Of a DNA stretch of 35,682 nt, positions 9,601 to 15,246 are shown in pieces. Below the pieces are notes generated by a model, which was not told the DNA's origin, searched no databases, and saw only the letters and a program-made list of their open reading frames with translations. Made by a program: the position numbers and the translations under genes. The stretch is from Blautia sp. AF19-10LB (GTDB taxonomy: Bacteria; Bacillota; Clostridia; Lachnospirales; Lachnospiraceae): assembly GCF_003461245.1 (NCBI RefSeq), contig NZ_QTWS01000022.1, positions 1 through 35,682 on the forward strand, read 5' to 3'. Every line of letters starts with the position of its first letter. Within the stretch, counting starts at the first letter, position 1.

Positions 9601-9642
9601 GACTGAATCCTCTCTTTCTTCTATTATCTGCTCTGTTTTCAT
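3688..9642 (-). CDS. Giant LPXTG-like surface adhesin: thioester domain plus about 13 CnaB/SpaA repeats
   Basis: A 1984-aa cell-wall protein. A signal peptide follows the charged stretch near residue 16 (KMRFKRFLSGFMAVATLASV, cleavage near VSA-SE). Residues about 240-460 resemble a thioester adhesion domain: the AYCVQP motif places the probable thioester cysteine at 279. From about 520 to 1930 I count roughly 13 CnaB/SpaA-type repeats, each starting like VxKxDxxT and ending like APxGY followed by VxDT. Lys, Asn and Glu for isopeptide bonds are frequent. The C-terminus has a sorting signal TPKTG (about 1950), a membrane helix and KKRK. The protein could attach covalently to a host or partner-cell surface and aid mating contact or colonisation; this is inference. 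The start could instead be the ATG at 9597 (AGAGAGG 11 bases upstream); the signal peptide fits that better. Confidence 0.92.
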   Translation of the reverse strand: MKTEQIIEEREDSVKMKMRFKRFLSGFMAVATLASVIIQPVAVSASELEPEEIPFEQQYAELKDVQDSLDPDEIVKANDIELSYGQEFDVEVDLSGIEGVDESKIKILFYEAKNETGTDFDTHTPDTYKAVYAVEPVSGHPAYRISRNITVKEPETEVQSERSSDSTVNVEDDTGDTEQSEEDSESHRETQNSESTADLESELTVSEVLEQAESNGINLYAMEAGETVTFMAAAGNARSSQQVSVTRGAEYRYADYGYGTYLTYQYTVKFGNVSATAYCVQPSKPGPGSGTYTINKVGDGKALAKVCYYGTKASGDDGFFTEENGYGNLSAGARFILVHLAASYANGSGDAFSGANSTAQNLAMKLYNYCISQPEIPDVAMSFSDADVKAYVDGNSQRTKDITFNADALQTITMKLPAGVQLHNLTTDKTSKAGESVEICGGTKFYLSAPLTQVSDVAGSWSATMKGSITKDYSAYKISTGSGNQDLALVFGEGVDDEKYVDFKVSWVQQASVKVIKKDAKSDAKLSGAVFGLYSDVECKKLITQLPATDENGEASVQITKTQDTVYLKEITAPSGYRINATAYNVKLEVSKTTTVTVPDEEQMGQLTVYKEGEVLVGADVTENGTTFKYEKRRQSGAVYDVYAGADIKTAYGTKVYSKGDLVKENLTTDTNGATVLKNLCLGTYIVKEKQAPTGFYNAGEEKTVTLSYAGQNVDIVFSETTFTNDRQKVEVMVTKQDEDTENPLDGGIFGLYAASDIINVDGTVIVKKGTLIQKATTGADGTAKFTADLPLGFSYDVKEVQAPAGYVRNTDDVYTFTFSYTNDKEAKQTFKHTFKNKHVTAKISLQKQDKETKKAVPQGDATLEKAVYGLYAREDIVHPDGATGVIYKAGEQVATLTTDKNGQASVNGLYLGNYYVKEITPPTGYLADEEEHDLVCNYEGDLVAEVNRDCLSLEQVMKQPFQIIKAANNGKTDADLLKGAGFTAYLASSLKVKEDGSYDFDSAKPVVIGENGATEIFTDEKGYACSIAIPYGTYIVRETTTPHNYTPVDDFTVRITENNPNQPQTWRVLLDDEFEAKLKIIKQDDETKKAVLQKNTEFKIFNMDTEKYVEQVTTYPTTVKHKSYFTDEQGYLILPQNLKIGHYRIEEVNAPYGYTLNENYYEVTVDSNTAYQMDGTSGDVIIEAVYENHPVKGELTIVKKGEVLDGFKDDFAYQTENLEGAEFEIYAAEDIYTADFQKDDNGNRILEYAAGTLVKTVTTDKDGKAVLKNLPLGSYKIVEKTAPDGFVLNSEAQIITFSYKDQETPVIEQTAIFENDRQKVEISVVKQDADTEAAVAGAEFGLYAKNDMKAHGAVIVKADTLLGKAVSGEDGKAVFTQNLPFGEYYIKELAAPDGYVSSDEVLEVKAEYQGQDVKVVQLSSVFKNQPTKVVVSKSDLTTGVELSGATLTVLDKDGNAVDTWKSVKGEQHLIERLTVGETYTLREEMAPYGYLKAEEITFTIEDTGEIQKVEMKDDVPTGTIIINKNGEFLDKVTALDSVGGWIKHLFQYVTGSLKDVTFEVYALEDVKSADEESEDYYKKDELVATITTDDTGIAKVSGLPLGKYYVKEKATVDGFVLDDEAREIDLTYRDQDTAEVTYSADWQNNRQKAEVEVVKKEKDSDRVLEGAVFALCAKDDITGADGKVILKADTMIEELATDKEGKLTFTADLPIGFAYYIKETSPASGFATTDETQEFTFEYGGAEKEKISYAFTFEDEPTVIKITKTSLTDGKELEGAKLQVTDESGKVVDSWTSGKDAHIIKELVVGQKYTLTETKPADGYVTAESITFTVEDTAKPQKIEMKDDVTKVEISKTDISGKELPGAKLTILDKDGKTVESWTSEEKPHYIEMLPIGEYTLREESAPDGYLVAEDVKFTVEDTGEIQKVVMKDEVKPEETPTPETPSTQVTDTPKTGDDTHMLIWILLAIAGMAGSVSAVWIAKKRK

Positions 9643-9690
9643 ACAGGCTCACACCTGCATTATTCAATCATTGGAACCACCTCCCACATC

Positions 9691-9861
9691 TTATTGCTGA
9701 TACAGAAATAACTCTGATAACAGCACATTCATATGGCAGTGCCTTTTTTGAAACACCGCCACATGGTATCTGCTGTCATCCTGTAAAACAGGAATGACAC
9801 TCAGGTAAAGTTCAGGATCAAGCATTAAGCCGCAAGAGGTAATTCGTAATAGTTCCTGCAA
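9691..9861 (-). CDS. Possible small ORF (44-56 aa) in the adhesin leader
   Basis: A frame ending in FQKRHCHMNVLLSELFLYQQ could start at TTG 9861 (GGGAGG 5 bases upstream; 56 aa) or at ATG 9825 (44 aa). The ATG overlaps, as TAATG, the stop of a 16-aa frame (MGGTLCRNYYELPLAA, 9825-9875) that has AAGGGA upstream. The residues look protein-like (LDPELYLSVIPVLQDD, YHVAVF). It may be a real short gene, a frameshifted remnant of a slightly longer one, or non-coding leader. I do not recognise a family. Confidence 0.35.
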   Translation of the reverse strand: MQELLRITSCGLMLDPELYLSVIPVLQDDSRYHVAVFQKRHCHMNVLLSELFLYQQ

Positions 9862-10015
9862 AGGGTGCCTCCCATCTGTATCCCTTCACGTTTTCACCGG
9901 ATTCCCGCCGCAAAAATGCGTAGCTGAAAAATTCCGGGTATCCTCTCGCTGCTGGTATGAAATTGTCAAGGTGCAATTTTTAAGGGGTTTTATCTTCTTG
10001 AATTGCAAATAGACA

Positions 10016-10052
10016 TTTGCCCCTTCACTAACTGCATGTGTGAAAGGGCAAA
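10016..10052. repeat. Inverted repeat downstream of the sigma-like gene
   Basis: Arms 10016-10028 and 10040-10052 match at 12 of 13 positions around an 11-base loop. No U-tract follows on the minus strand, so termination is uncertain. It could be an RNA-processing site or operator between the sigma-like genes and the adhesin leader. Confidence 0.5.
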
Positions 10053-10101
10053 AATTAACCTGTTTGAAAAATTTTTTAGATATTTTTATTTCAACATTGT
10101 T

Positions 10102-10524
10102 TTATGTGTTTTCCAGTTGTTCTTTTAATTTCTCCAATACTTTCTTCCTCCGGTTTCTAATCGTCTTTGGGCAGCACCCAAAATACTGTGCTGTTTCTTT
10201 TACTGTAAATTCTTCAAAAAACAATAGCGTTATCAGTTCCGCATCCTCTTTAGTCAAATATCCCAGAGCTTTTTCCAGTTCCTGTATTTCTGACAATCTG
10301 ATAACGATTTCTTCCGGTGATACTACCGAAAAAGAGCAGTCATAGCCTTTTTCCTGTAATTCCTCCATGCTGCATACCCCATGCCTCTGCATTTTTTCAA
10401 CCTGATATCGCTCTTTTCTTCCAGCCTGATACCAGGCCAGATATACTGCCCTGGTAACTTCCACAAATGTATCATTTATACGCAACATATAGCGTTGTCT
10501 TTCTTTTGGCTTTTTACCAGGCAT
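10102..10524 (-). CDS. Sigma-70 region 4-like DNA-binding protein
   Basis: A 140-aa protein whose C-terminal half has a sigma region 4 helix-turn-helix: LTKEDAELITLLFFEEFTVK, then ETAQYFGCCPKTIRNRRKKVL (about 88-133). The N-terminal part (YMLRINDTFVEVTRAVYLAW) is the motif of small ICE sigma-like proteins. No recognisable region 2 is present, so it may be a transcription factor and not a full sigma factor. The ATG at 10524 has AAGGAGA 8 bases upstream and overlaps the stop of the preceding sigma-like gene by 11 bases, so the pair is co-translated. Likely role, by analogy with Tn916 orf7/orf8-type genes, is control of transfer or excision genes. Confidence 0.8.
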   Translation of the reverse strand: MPGKKPKERQRYMLRINDTFVEVTRAVYLAWYQAGRKERYQVEKMQRHGVCSMEELQEKGYDCSFSVVSPEEIVIRLSEIQELEKALGYLTKEDAELITLLFFEEFTVKETAQYFGCCPKTIRNRRKKVLEKLKEQLENT

Positions 10525-11164
10525 ACTTCCAGTCTCCTTTTTTCAATGTTCTGGCAGAGTCATCCGAATTATTCCGCATTTTCTGCATTGCCTGTGAAAT
10601 ACACTTTGATACTGCCGGAACTGTAATACCCAGTTCATGCGAGACTTCTTTTTGTGTTTTCTGCTGAAAATAAATACGATGGATCATCTGTCTCTGTCTC
10701 TCTGTCAGCAGATTCATCAACTCCCTGACTGTTTCCTCTGCAATGATTCTTTCAAGCAGACATTGTCCTTTATCTGCCAATTCACACCATTCTTCGGAAA
10801 TACAGCTATACGAAATGCAATTATTATGTTCTCGTGTTTCCCTGTTTCTCCACAGCCGGTCTTCGCCTTCTAATATCAGCCTTACATACCAGGGTTGATC
10901 ATCAAAAAAATTCTCCTCAACAACTGCTATTTTTCTTTCTGCTTCATACACATAATCTCGACAGGTAAATAGCGGAAAAACCGTTGCATAGTCCCCCACA
11001 CAATAGAGAACATATCCGGTCTGATATGCGATAATTTCCGCACAATCCATCAACCTCTGCTTCGCAACTGCTACATCGTTTTCTCTTAAATATTTAGCGG
11101 ACGGAACCTTTCTTCTTTCTTCCCTGTTACTTACAACCTGTTTCAATTCCTGCAACGTCAGCAT
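10514..11164 (-). CDS. Sigma-70-like regulatory protein
   Basis: A 216-aa protein beginning MLTLQELKQVV. The start at 11164 is preferred because AAAGGTGG lies 5 bases upstream; an in-frame ATG at 11233 would add 23 residues with no good site. The C-terminal 60 residues form a sigma region 4 helix-turn-helix (LTERQRQMIHRIYFQQKTQK, EVSHELGITVPAVSKCISQA). The N-terminal 150 residues contain several Cys and Trp, with no region 2 that I can recognise. It overlaps the second sigma-like gene. Both probably act on ICE promoters; targets unknown. The 170-bp leader upstream contains a long inverted repeat. Confidence 0.75.
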   Translation of the reverse strand: MLTLQELKQVVSNREERRKVPSAKYLRENDVAVAKQRLMDCAEIIAYQTGYVLYCVGDYATVFPLFTCRDYVYEAERKIAVVEENFFDDQPWYVRLILEGEDRLWRNRETREHNNCISYSCISEEWCELADKGQCLLERIIAEETVRELMNLLTERQRQMIHRIYFQQKTQKEVSHELGITVPAVSKCISQAMQKMRNNSDDSARTLKKGDWKYAW

Positions 11165-11241
11165 AATTACCACCTTTCTGCCTGCTGGCAACAGGTGCCC
11201 ATCGGCAGAAAGGATAGGATTCTTACTGATCAACTGACAAA

Positions 11242-11314
11242 AAGGGCAGTAAAAAACAGCTTCCGGTACACCCGTTTTTTTTAACGAGAGCCTGAAACTT
11301 TCTTACTGCCCTTT
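11242..11314 (-). terminator. Long-loop inverted repeat with U-tract (possible attenuator)
   Basis: The 12-base arms 11242-11253 (AAAGGGCAGTAA) and 11303-11314 (TTACTGCCCTTT) are perfect complements separated by 49 bases. On the minus strand the second arm ends in CCCTTTTTG, giving a short U-tract. It sits between the 49-aa ORF and the sigma-like gene, so it could be an attenuator controlling the sigma-like pair. The large loop could hold an alternative structure. Confidence 0.5.
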
Positions 11315-11333
11315 CTAATAGTTACAATATTCT

Positions 11334-11483
11334 CTACTTTATTTTCCGTCTGATGCCAGGATCAGACTTCTTGGCATTTCTTTCTGCTTTTATGTTCTTT
11401 TCATTTTCCATCAAAACAGAATAGTCTCCCATTGCATCATAAGGACACTGCCTCCGATAAAGCAAATTTTCTTCCCTTGTCAT
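11334..11483 (-). CDS. 49-aa hypothetical protein
   Basis: The ORF reads MTREENLLYRRQCPYDAMGD and on to a basic tail (KAERNAKKSDPGIRRKIK). GGGAG lies about 9 bases before the ATG. The composition is hydrophilic and basic at the C-terminus, with one Cys, and could bind nucleic acid. It lies between XRE and the sigma-like pair in the same orientation. I recognise no family. The ribosome site and protein-like composition support it. Confidence 0.5.
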   Translation of the reverse strand: MTREENLLYRRQCPYDAMGDYSVLMENEKNIKAERNAKKSDPGIRRKIK

Positions 11484-11550
11484 CCATCCTATCTCCCTTC
11501 TTTATCTCTCTGTTTTCCATTTTAACAACACAGGATTCTATTATCCTTAG

Positions 11551-11602
11551 CATATATGGGGAGTTTTTTTATTTTGCACCCCATATATGGTGAAATTTCA
11601 CC
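11551..11602. promoter_or_regulatory. Two adjacent dyads: catatatgggg/ccccatatatg and ggtgaaatttcacc
   Basis: Perfect 11-base arms at 11551-11561 and 11579-11589 flank 17 bases. Abutting them, 11589-11602 is a perfect 14-base palindrome that overlaps the stop codon of the XRE gene. Neither has a clear U-tract. They lie upstream of the 49-aa ORF and sigma-like genes, so operator sites for an ICE regulator are the likely explanation. Confidence 0.55.
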
Positions 11603-11954
11603 TGTACTCATTAAAACTGTCTATCAGAGAATCTATGGTCTGCATGATAATTTTCTGCTCTTTCCATTCCATCTTCTGAATACGGCAAAGCACTTCCTGA
11701 ACTGATTCCTGCTTCTCTGTACCGCCTCCCTCTTTTCCCAGCAGGAGATTGGCATCCGTTTCCAATATCTCAATTATCTTCCTGAAAATCTCAACAGACA
11801 TTGCCGTTTGCCCACCTTCAATCCTGCTGACCGTATTGACACTGATACCTGCTTTTTCCGCAAAAGATTCCTGTGACAACTTCATTTCCTGTCTGCGTTT
11901 TCTGATCCGTTCTCCCAATTCAATAAGTTCTGTGGAAATTGCACGATTGCTCAA
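11598..11954 (-). CDS. XRE/Cro-CI family transcriptional regulator
   Basis: A 118-aa protein with an N-terminal helix-turn-helix (about residues 12-66: IRKRRQEMKLSQESFAEKAG, ISVNTVSRIEGGQTAMSVEI) and a C-terminal helical region (VLCRIQKMEWKEQKIIMQTI) that probably dimerises. The start is a TTG at 11954 with GGAG 9 bases upstream, so translation may be weak. A 25-27 bp dyad lies 32 bases upstream, where a self-repressing regulator would bind. Genes of this type usually keep an ICE quiescent. No ImmA-like protease partner is next to it. Confidence 0.85.
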   Translation of the reverse strand: MSNRAISTELIELGERIRKRRQEMKLSQESFAEKAGISVNTVSRIEGGQTAMSVEIFRKIIEILETDANLLLGKEGGGTEKQESVQEVLCRIQKMEWKEQKIIMQTIDSLIDSFNEYR

Positions 11955-11985
11955 TACGGTGTCTCCTTTCCTGCAATTTGTCCCA

Positions 11986-12010
11986 ACTTTACGCCATTGT
12001 GTCGCAAAGT
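11986..12010. promoter_or_regulatory. Probable operator upstream of the XRE gene
   Basis: The 25-bp dyad ACTTTrCGnCA-ttg-TGnCGyAAAGT matches at 9 of 11 arm positions (11 bases each, 3-base centre), extendable by one base on each side. It lies between the XRE start and the terminator of the upstream operon, where the XRE promoter must be. Arm spacing fits a dimeric helix-turn-helix repressor. Binding by this XRE protein is inference. Confidence 0.6.
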
Positions 12011-12019
12011 TTCCCGAAA

Positions 12020-12051
12020 AAAAGCAGCTAATTTTTGTCTTAGCTGCTTTT
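12020..12051 (-). terminator. Intrinsic terminator after the rep/par operon
   Basis: Arms 12020-12031 (AAAAGCAGCTAA) and 12040-12051 (TTAGCTGCTTTT) are perfect 12-base complements around an 8-base loop. On the minus strand the hairpin ends in seven U. It ends the DUF6075-par-rep-DUF6050 operon and separates it from the XRE unit. Confidence 0.88.
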
Positions 12052-12064
12052 CAAAAAATCTATT

Positions 12065-12394
12065 TCATTTTATTCTCGGTATTTTATGTATCCCTGTAAT
12101 CAGAAAAACGCAGAGATAAATGATCGCCTGTCCAATCATTGCCAGAAGAACGATGCTTCCGATCAATCCTCCAATCAGAAAATTCATCATCCATACTGCC
12201 AGCATTCCTCCGAGGTCAAAACCTCTTGGAACCATCCAGACACACATTTTTCCTATTCCAAACGGTATCCCCATCAGGAGTAACAGCAAGAAATAATTGC
12301 ACTTCCCATCCTGGATACAAAACGGTCTTAATACTGCAAACAATACCGTAATCACCAGCACTGGTGCTATCACTTTTTTAATCATCTTCTTCAT
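12065..12394 (-). CDS. DUF6050 family membrane protein
   Basis: A 109-aa protein with about three hydrophobic segments: residues 8-25, 32-53 and 62-100, with a GGLIGSIVLLAMIGQAIIYL core. This matches the DUF6050 proteins that follow rep genes in Tn1549-like ICEs, as I remember them. AAGGGAAC lies just before the ATG, and the gap to repA is 6 bases. Function unknown; co-expression with the replication/partition genes suggests a role in element maintenance at the membrane. Confidence 0.75.
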   Translation of the reverse strand: MKKMIKKVIAPVLVITVLFAVLRPFCIQDGKCNYFLLLLLMGIPFGIGKMCVWMVPRGFDLGGMLAVWMMNFLIGGLIGSIVLLAMIGQAIIYLCVFLITGIHKIPRIK

Positions 12395-12400
12395 GTTCCC

Positions 12401-13576
12401 TTATCCTCCATACATATCGTGATTAACTTCTGCCTGATAATAACTGTTTATCGTTGCCGGGGCATTATACAGGGCGGTCAGAAGATACGCTTTAATATTC
12501 CCAACCTTGGTCGTATTCCGGTTCAGACAGAACAGCACATATTCGATATGCGAATAATTCAGTTTCATAAACCTGCTTTTTACCAAAGCAACTGGTTTTT
12601 CTACTCCTGCAATGCGAATCATACTGTCCTCCGGCATCATCATAACTTCAACTATCAGTTCTACCAGTTCATCTACATCTTCCTTTGCATGATATTGATA
12701 ATCAATGTTTTCATGGATCACTTCACGATATGCTCTCATCTCCTCCATCACATCTTTTTTCTTTTGGAAATTATCTGATGTGATTGGATAAGATTGATTT
12801 ATCTCAGTTTCATTAATATCAGTCTTGTTAATATCAGTATTATTAGATTGTGATTTCGGGCATTCTGGATTTGTGATTTCCACTATTCCGGAATGATGAT
12901 TTTCACTATTTTGGAATTGTGATTCTGGAAATTCTGGATTTGTGGTTTCCACCATTCTTGAATTGTGATTTTCACTATTCTGGAATTGTGATTCCCCATA
13001 ATCCTGAATTGTGGTTTTCACTACTCCTGAATGATGATTTTCACAATTCAGAGAAATGCCTGTTTTCCCCTTGTTTTCTGCTTCTTGTTGCAAATCTGCA
13101 CATTCCTCATGTCTTTTCTGTTTCGATTGCAAATCTGCAATTTTTTTATGATCTTCCTGCTCAGATTGCAGATCTGCACAATTACCTGTCGGCTTTTGAT
13201 CTGGAACCTCTCTGATCATAAAATTTTTCACATAAATAACATTCGGTTTTCCCAGTCCCAGACGTTTCTTCTCTATCAATCCAATCCCATTACTGCTGTC
13301 CAGCTCTTTTACCAGTTTCACTGCCTTTTGAGTTCCGCAGTTCATCAACTCTGCAATTTCTTCCACAGTGAAAATAATGTATACTCTGTCCTCTGAATCC
13401 AGCCATCTGTTCTTAATGCTCAGGCTCATACGGTCTAGCATCAGACCGTATAATACCTTTGCTTCACAAGAAAGAGTTTTAAAGCATGGTTCGGTAAACA
13501 GCACTTTAGGGACACGATAAAAGCTGTATTGTTCCGCTTCCATCCCCGTAAAATAATCAAACTGTATCTTCTGCAT
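12401..13576 (-). CDS. RepA-like replication initiator protein
   Basis: A 391-aa protein with an N-terminal RepA_N-like winged-helix domain (about 1-125: FDYFTGMEAEQYSFYRVPKV, then LSCEAKVLYGLMLDRMSLS and the VEEIAELMNCGTQKAVKLVK helix pair). The centre (about 135-255) is low-complexity and made of repeats at both protein and DNA level. The C-terminal domain (about 290-391) contains VDELVELIVEVMM and NRNTTKVGNIKAYLLTALYN. It overlaps parB by 20 bases. RepA_N initiators drive theta replication of plasmids and of some ICEs after excision. In that family the origin lies inside the rep gene, which fits the repeats seen here. Confidence 0.85.
   Translation of the reverse strand: MQKIQFDYFTGMEAEQYSFYRVPKVLFTEPCFKTLSCEAKVLYGLMLDRMSLSIKNRWLDSEDRVYIIFTVEEIAELMNCGTQKAVKLVKELDSSNGIGLIEKKRLGLGKPNVIYVKNFMIREVPDQKPTGNCADLQSEQEDHKKIADLQSKQKRHEECADLQQEAENKGKTGISLNCENHHSGVVKTTIQDYGESQFQNSENHNSRMVETTNPEFPESQFQNSENHHSGIVEITNPECPKSQSNNTDINKTDINETEINQSYPITSDNFQKKKDVMEEMRAYREVIHENIDYQYHAKEDVDELVELIVEVMMMPEDSMIRIAGVEKPVALVKSRFMKLNYSHIEYVLFCLNRNTTKVGNIKAYLLTALYNAPATINSYYQAEVNHDMYGG
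12840..13045. repeat. About nine tandem ~23-bp iterons inside repA (candidate oriV)
   Basis: On the plus strand, units close to TATTCTGGAATTGTGATTT, then CA, repeat with a length of 21-24 bases from about 12840 to 13045. Three units make 69 bases, keeping codon phase, and appear in the protein as a 23-residue repeat (for example SENHHSGIVEITNPE). Conservation of unit length across wobble positions suggests a DNA-binding array. RepA_N plasmids keep their origin iterons at this place, so I call it a candidate replication origin. Confidence 0.6.
13089..13178. repeat. Three 39-bp repeats carrying TGCAAATCTGCA in repA
   Basis: TGCAAATCTGCA occurs at 13089 and 13128, and TGCAGATCTGCA (a perfect palindrome) at 13167, each 39 bases apart. 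In the protein this gives a 13-residue repeat (CADLQSEQEDHKK-like). Even spacing of a palindromic word next to the iterons suggests a second class of protein-binding site, but a protein-level repeat could also explain it. Confidence 0.5.
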
Positions 13577-14462
13577 CTGCTACTCCTTCTTTGTTTTCTT
13601 TCCATTTATCCAAAAGCATAAAAATGACTTCTTCTATCTGTTCTTTAGAATATGTCTCCGGAAAATAATTTCCAATTTTCTTTGCCGGAATCGTCACATT
13701 GATCTTACTGCTTTCCTTTTTTAATAAAACAGCATAGATATAACTCTGGTTTAATTTTCCATTTGCACTGCATTCTTTTAACTGTTCTGCCTGTTGTTTT
13801 GTCGGAAAAATGCTGCTGTTGGTAATCACTTCCAGAAGCCACCCCTGTTCCTCTGGCTTCAGATAAGACAGCTTTTCTCCCACAATCATAGGAATTTTAT
13901 TATTGTCCACATATTCCAGCAAAGCATCTGATAATGCCGCCAGACGGATATACCTCTGTACGGTTCTCCCACTGTCCCCGGCAGCTTCCCCAACCATATC
14001 TGCTGTATATTTCTCACCTTTACTTCCCTGATGCTTCATTGCATCATATTTCATCTTATAGGCATGAGCTTTCTCACTTGGCAGTAGATTTTCACGCTGA
14101 ATGTTGGAATCGACCATAATAATGACCGCTTCATCATCCGTATAATTTCGGACAAGAGCTGGCAATGTAGTCTTTCCACACAGTTCACAGCCTCTTTTTC
14201 TTCTATGCCCGGAAATCATCTCATATCCGCCATCTGGTCGAGGTCTTACCAGCGCAGGAGTCAAAACACCGTATGTTTTAATGCTCTCTACGGTTTCTGC
14301 CATTTTTTCATCATCATTTACATGGAACGGATGATTTTTAAAGGGATAAAGCTTTGCCAGATCTATTTCCACAACCTGGTTCATACTCTTTTCCGGTGTT
14401 TCCTCTAATCCCAGTAATTCATCATAAGAGGTAAGCTGAATATCTTTTTTCGGTCTACGCAT
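13557..14462 (-). CDS. parB: ParB/Spo0J-type partition protein
   Basis: A 301-aa ParB. The nuclease/CTPase-like N-terminal domain (about 28-120) has IDLAKLYPFKNHPF, GGYEMISGHRRKRGCEL (ParB box II) and SNIQRENLLPSEKAHAYKMK. A central helix-turn-helix follows (GEAAGDSGRTVQRYIRLAAL). The C-terminal part is shorter than in chromosomal ParB. It overlaps parA by 8 bases and repA by 20. With ParA it should segregate the excised, replicating form of the ICE. No parS-like 16-mer was found in this window by eye. Confidence 0.92.
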   Translation of the reverse strand: MRRPKKDIQLTSYDELLGLEETPEKSMNQVVEIDLAKLYPFKNHPFHVNDDEKMAETVESIKTYGVLTPALVRPRPDGGYEMISGHRRKRGCELCGKTTLPALVRNYTDDEAVIIMVDSNIQRENLLPSEKAHAYKMKYDAMKHQGSKGEKYTADMVGEAAGDSGRTVQRYIRLAALSDALLEYVDNNKIPMIVGEKLSYLKPEEQGWLLEVITNSSIFPTKQQAEQLKECSANGKLNQSYIYAVLLKKESSKINVTIPAKKIGNYFPETYSKEQIEEVIFMLLDKWKENKEGVADAEDTV

Positions 14463-15231
14463 GTTTCAACACCTCCTGAACCAGTTCCAGATAGCTGTCT
14501 GCCCCCTTGCTTTTTCCATCATAGGCAAAGATACTTACACCCTCCGATGCTGTTTCTGCAAGGCTTTCTGTTCTCGGAATCGTCTGCTCAAAAATCTTAA
14601 TGTCACTTCCGTATGTAGTTTTGATTGCCTGTTTGTTTCTCTTGGCATTATTGTAACGGCAATTATCCATTGTGAATAAAATGCCTTCTATCTGTAAATC
14701 TGGATTAAATCTCTGATGGATTCCTTTTACCACTTTCAGTAATTCCATAAGTCCATCCGCCGCATAATATTGTGGCTGTACCGGTATCAGAACACTGTCC
14801 GCTGCACTTAATGCATTGATTGTCAGCATCCCCAATGATGGCATACAGTCAATCAGAATATAATCATATTCATCCTTCAGCAGTTCCAGATACTCTTTCA
14901 GTACTTTTTCCCTATCCTCAACAGTAAATAAGGACATATCCATTCCGGCAAGCAATTTATTGGACGGAATCAGATCCATCCCTTCTTCATGGTGCAAGAC
15001 TGCTTCCTTTGGATCAAACTCCAGTCCCATGATGATATTTTCCATCATACTCTTTAAAGTCACTTTGAGATTTTTGGGAAATCCCAGTCCCATTGTCAGA
15101 TGTCCCTGTGGATCTGCATCTACCAGCACTACTTTTTTCCCATTCTTTGTCAGTCCGGCTCCCAGATTGATGGTTGTCGTTGTTTTGGCTACTCCGCCCT
15201 TCTGATTTGCAATAGCAATTACTTTACACAT
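14455..15231 (-). CDS. parA: ParA/Soj family partition ATPase
   Basis: A 258-aa ParA. The deviant Walker A motif KGGVAKTT is at residues 11-18, the A' box (VLVDADPQGHLTMGLG) is near 36-50, and the Walker B-type YDYILIDCMPSLGML near 120-134. It has no N-terminal helix-turn-helix, so it is the short (type Ib/chromosomal-like) form. Co-transcribed with the upstream DUF3970 gene (15-base gap) and the overlapping parB. Expected to be an ATP-dependent DNA-binding protein that positions the circular ICE copy. Confidence 0.95.
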   Translation of the reverse strand: MCKVIAIANQKGGVAKTTTTINLGAGLTKNGKKVVLVDADPQGHLTMGLGFPKNLKVTLKSMMENIIMGLEFDPKEAVLHHEEGMDLIPSNKLLAGMDMSLFTVEDREKVLKEYLELLKDEYDYILIDCMPSLGMLTINALSAADSVLIPVQPQYYAADGLMELLKVVKGIHQRFNPDLQIEGILFTMDNCRYNNAKRNKQAIKTTYGSDIKIFEQTIPRTESLAETASEGVSIFAYDGKSKGADSYLELVQEVLKHA

Positions 15232-15246
15232 ATACTTTCCTCCGAT

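Larger units (their letters stand above)
9643..10101 (-). other. Structured 460-bp leader between the sigma-like genes and the adhesin
   Basis: This gap has no gene of ordinary size. At 10016-10052 a 13-base arm (TTTGCCCCTTCAC) pairs with GTGAAAGGGCAAA with one mismatch. On the minus strand it has a smaller hairpin (CGCA-TTTT-TGCG) enclosed by CCGGA/TCCGG near 9899-9940, then the small ORFs listed separately. A TTGACA at about 9964 lacks a good -10 at 17 bases. A minus-strand frame from about 10101 to 9889 stays open and ends in ATHFCGGNPVKT, but has no ATG. Just before the adhesin are 3-codon ORFs (MIE, MQV), the first behind a strong GGGAGG site. It looks like a long 5' leader for the adhesin mRNA. 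Confidence 0.5.

Noticed and set aside
9825..9975. Resemblance of the leader (GCGGGAATCCGGTGAAAACG on the minus strand) to a cobalamin riboswitch
   Set aside because: The required B12 box and later conserved helices are missing, and the downstream gene is a surface adhesin.
12840..13178. CRISPR-like array
   Set aside because: Repeats are head-to-tail, imperfect, without spacers of constant length, and lie inside an open frame; no cas genes are present.
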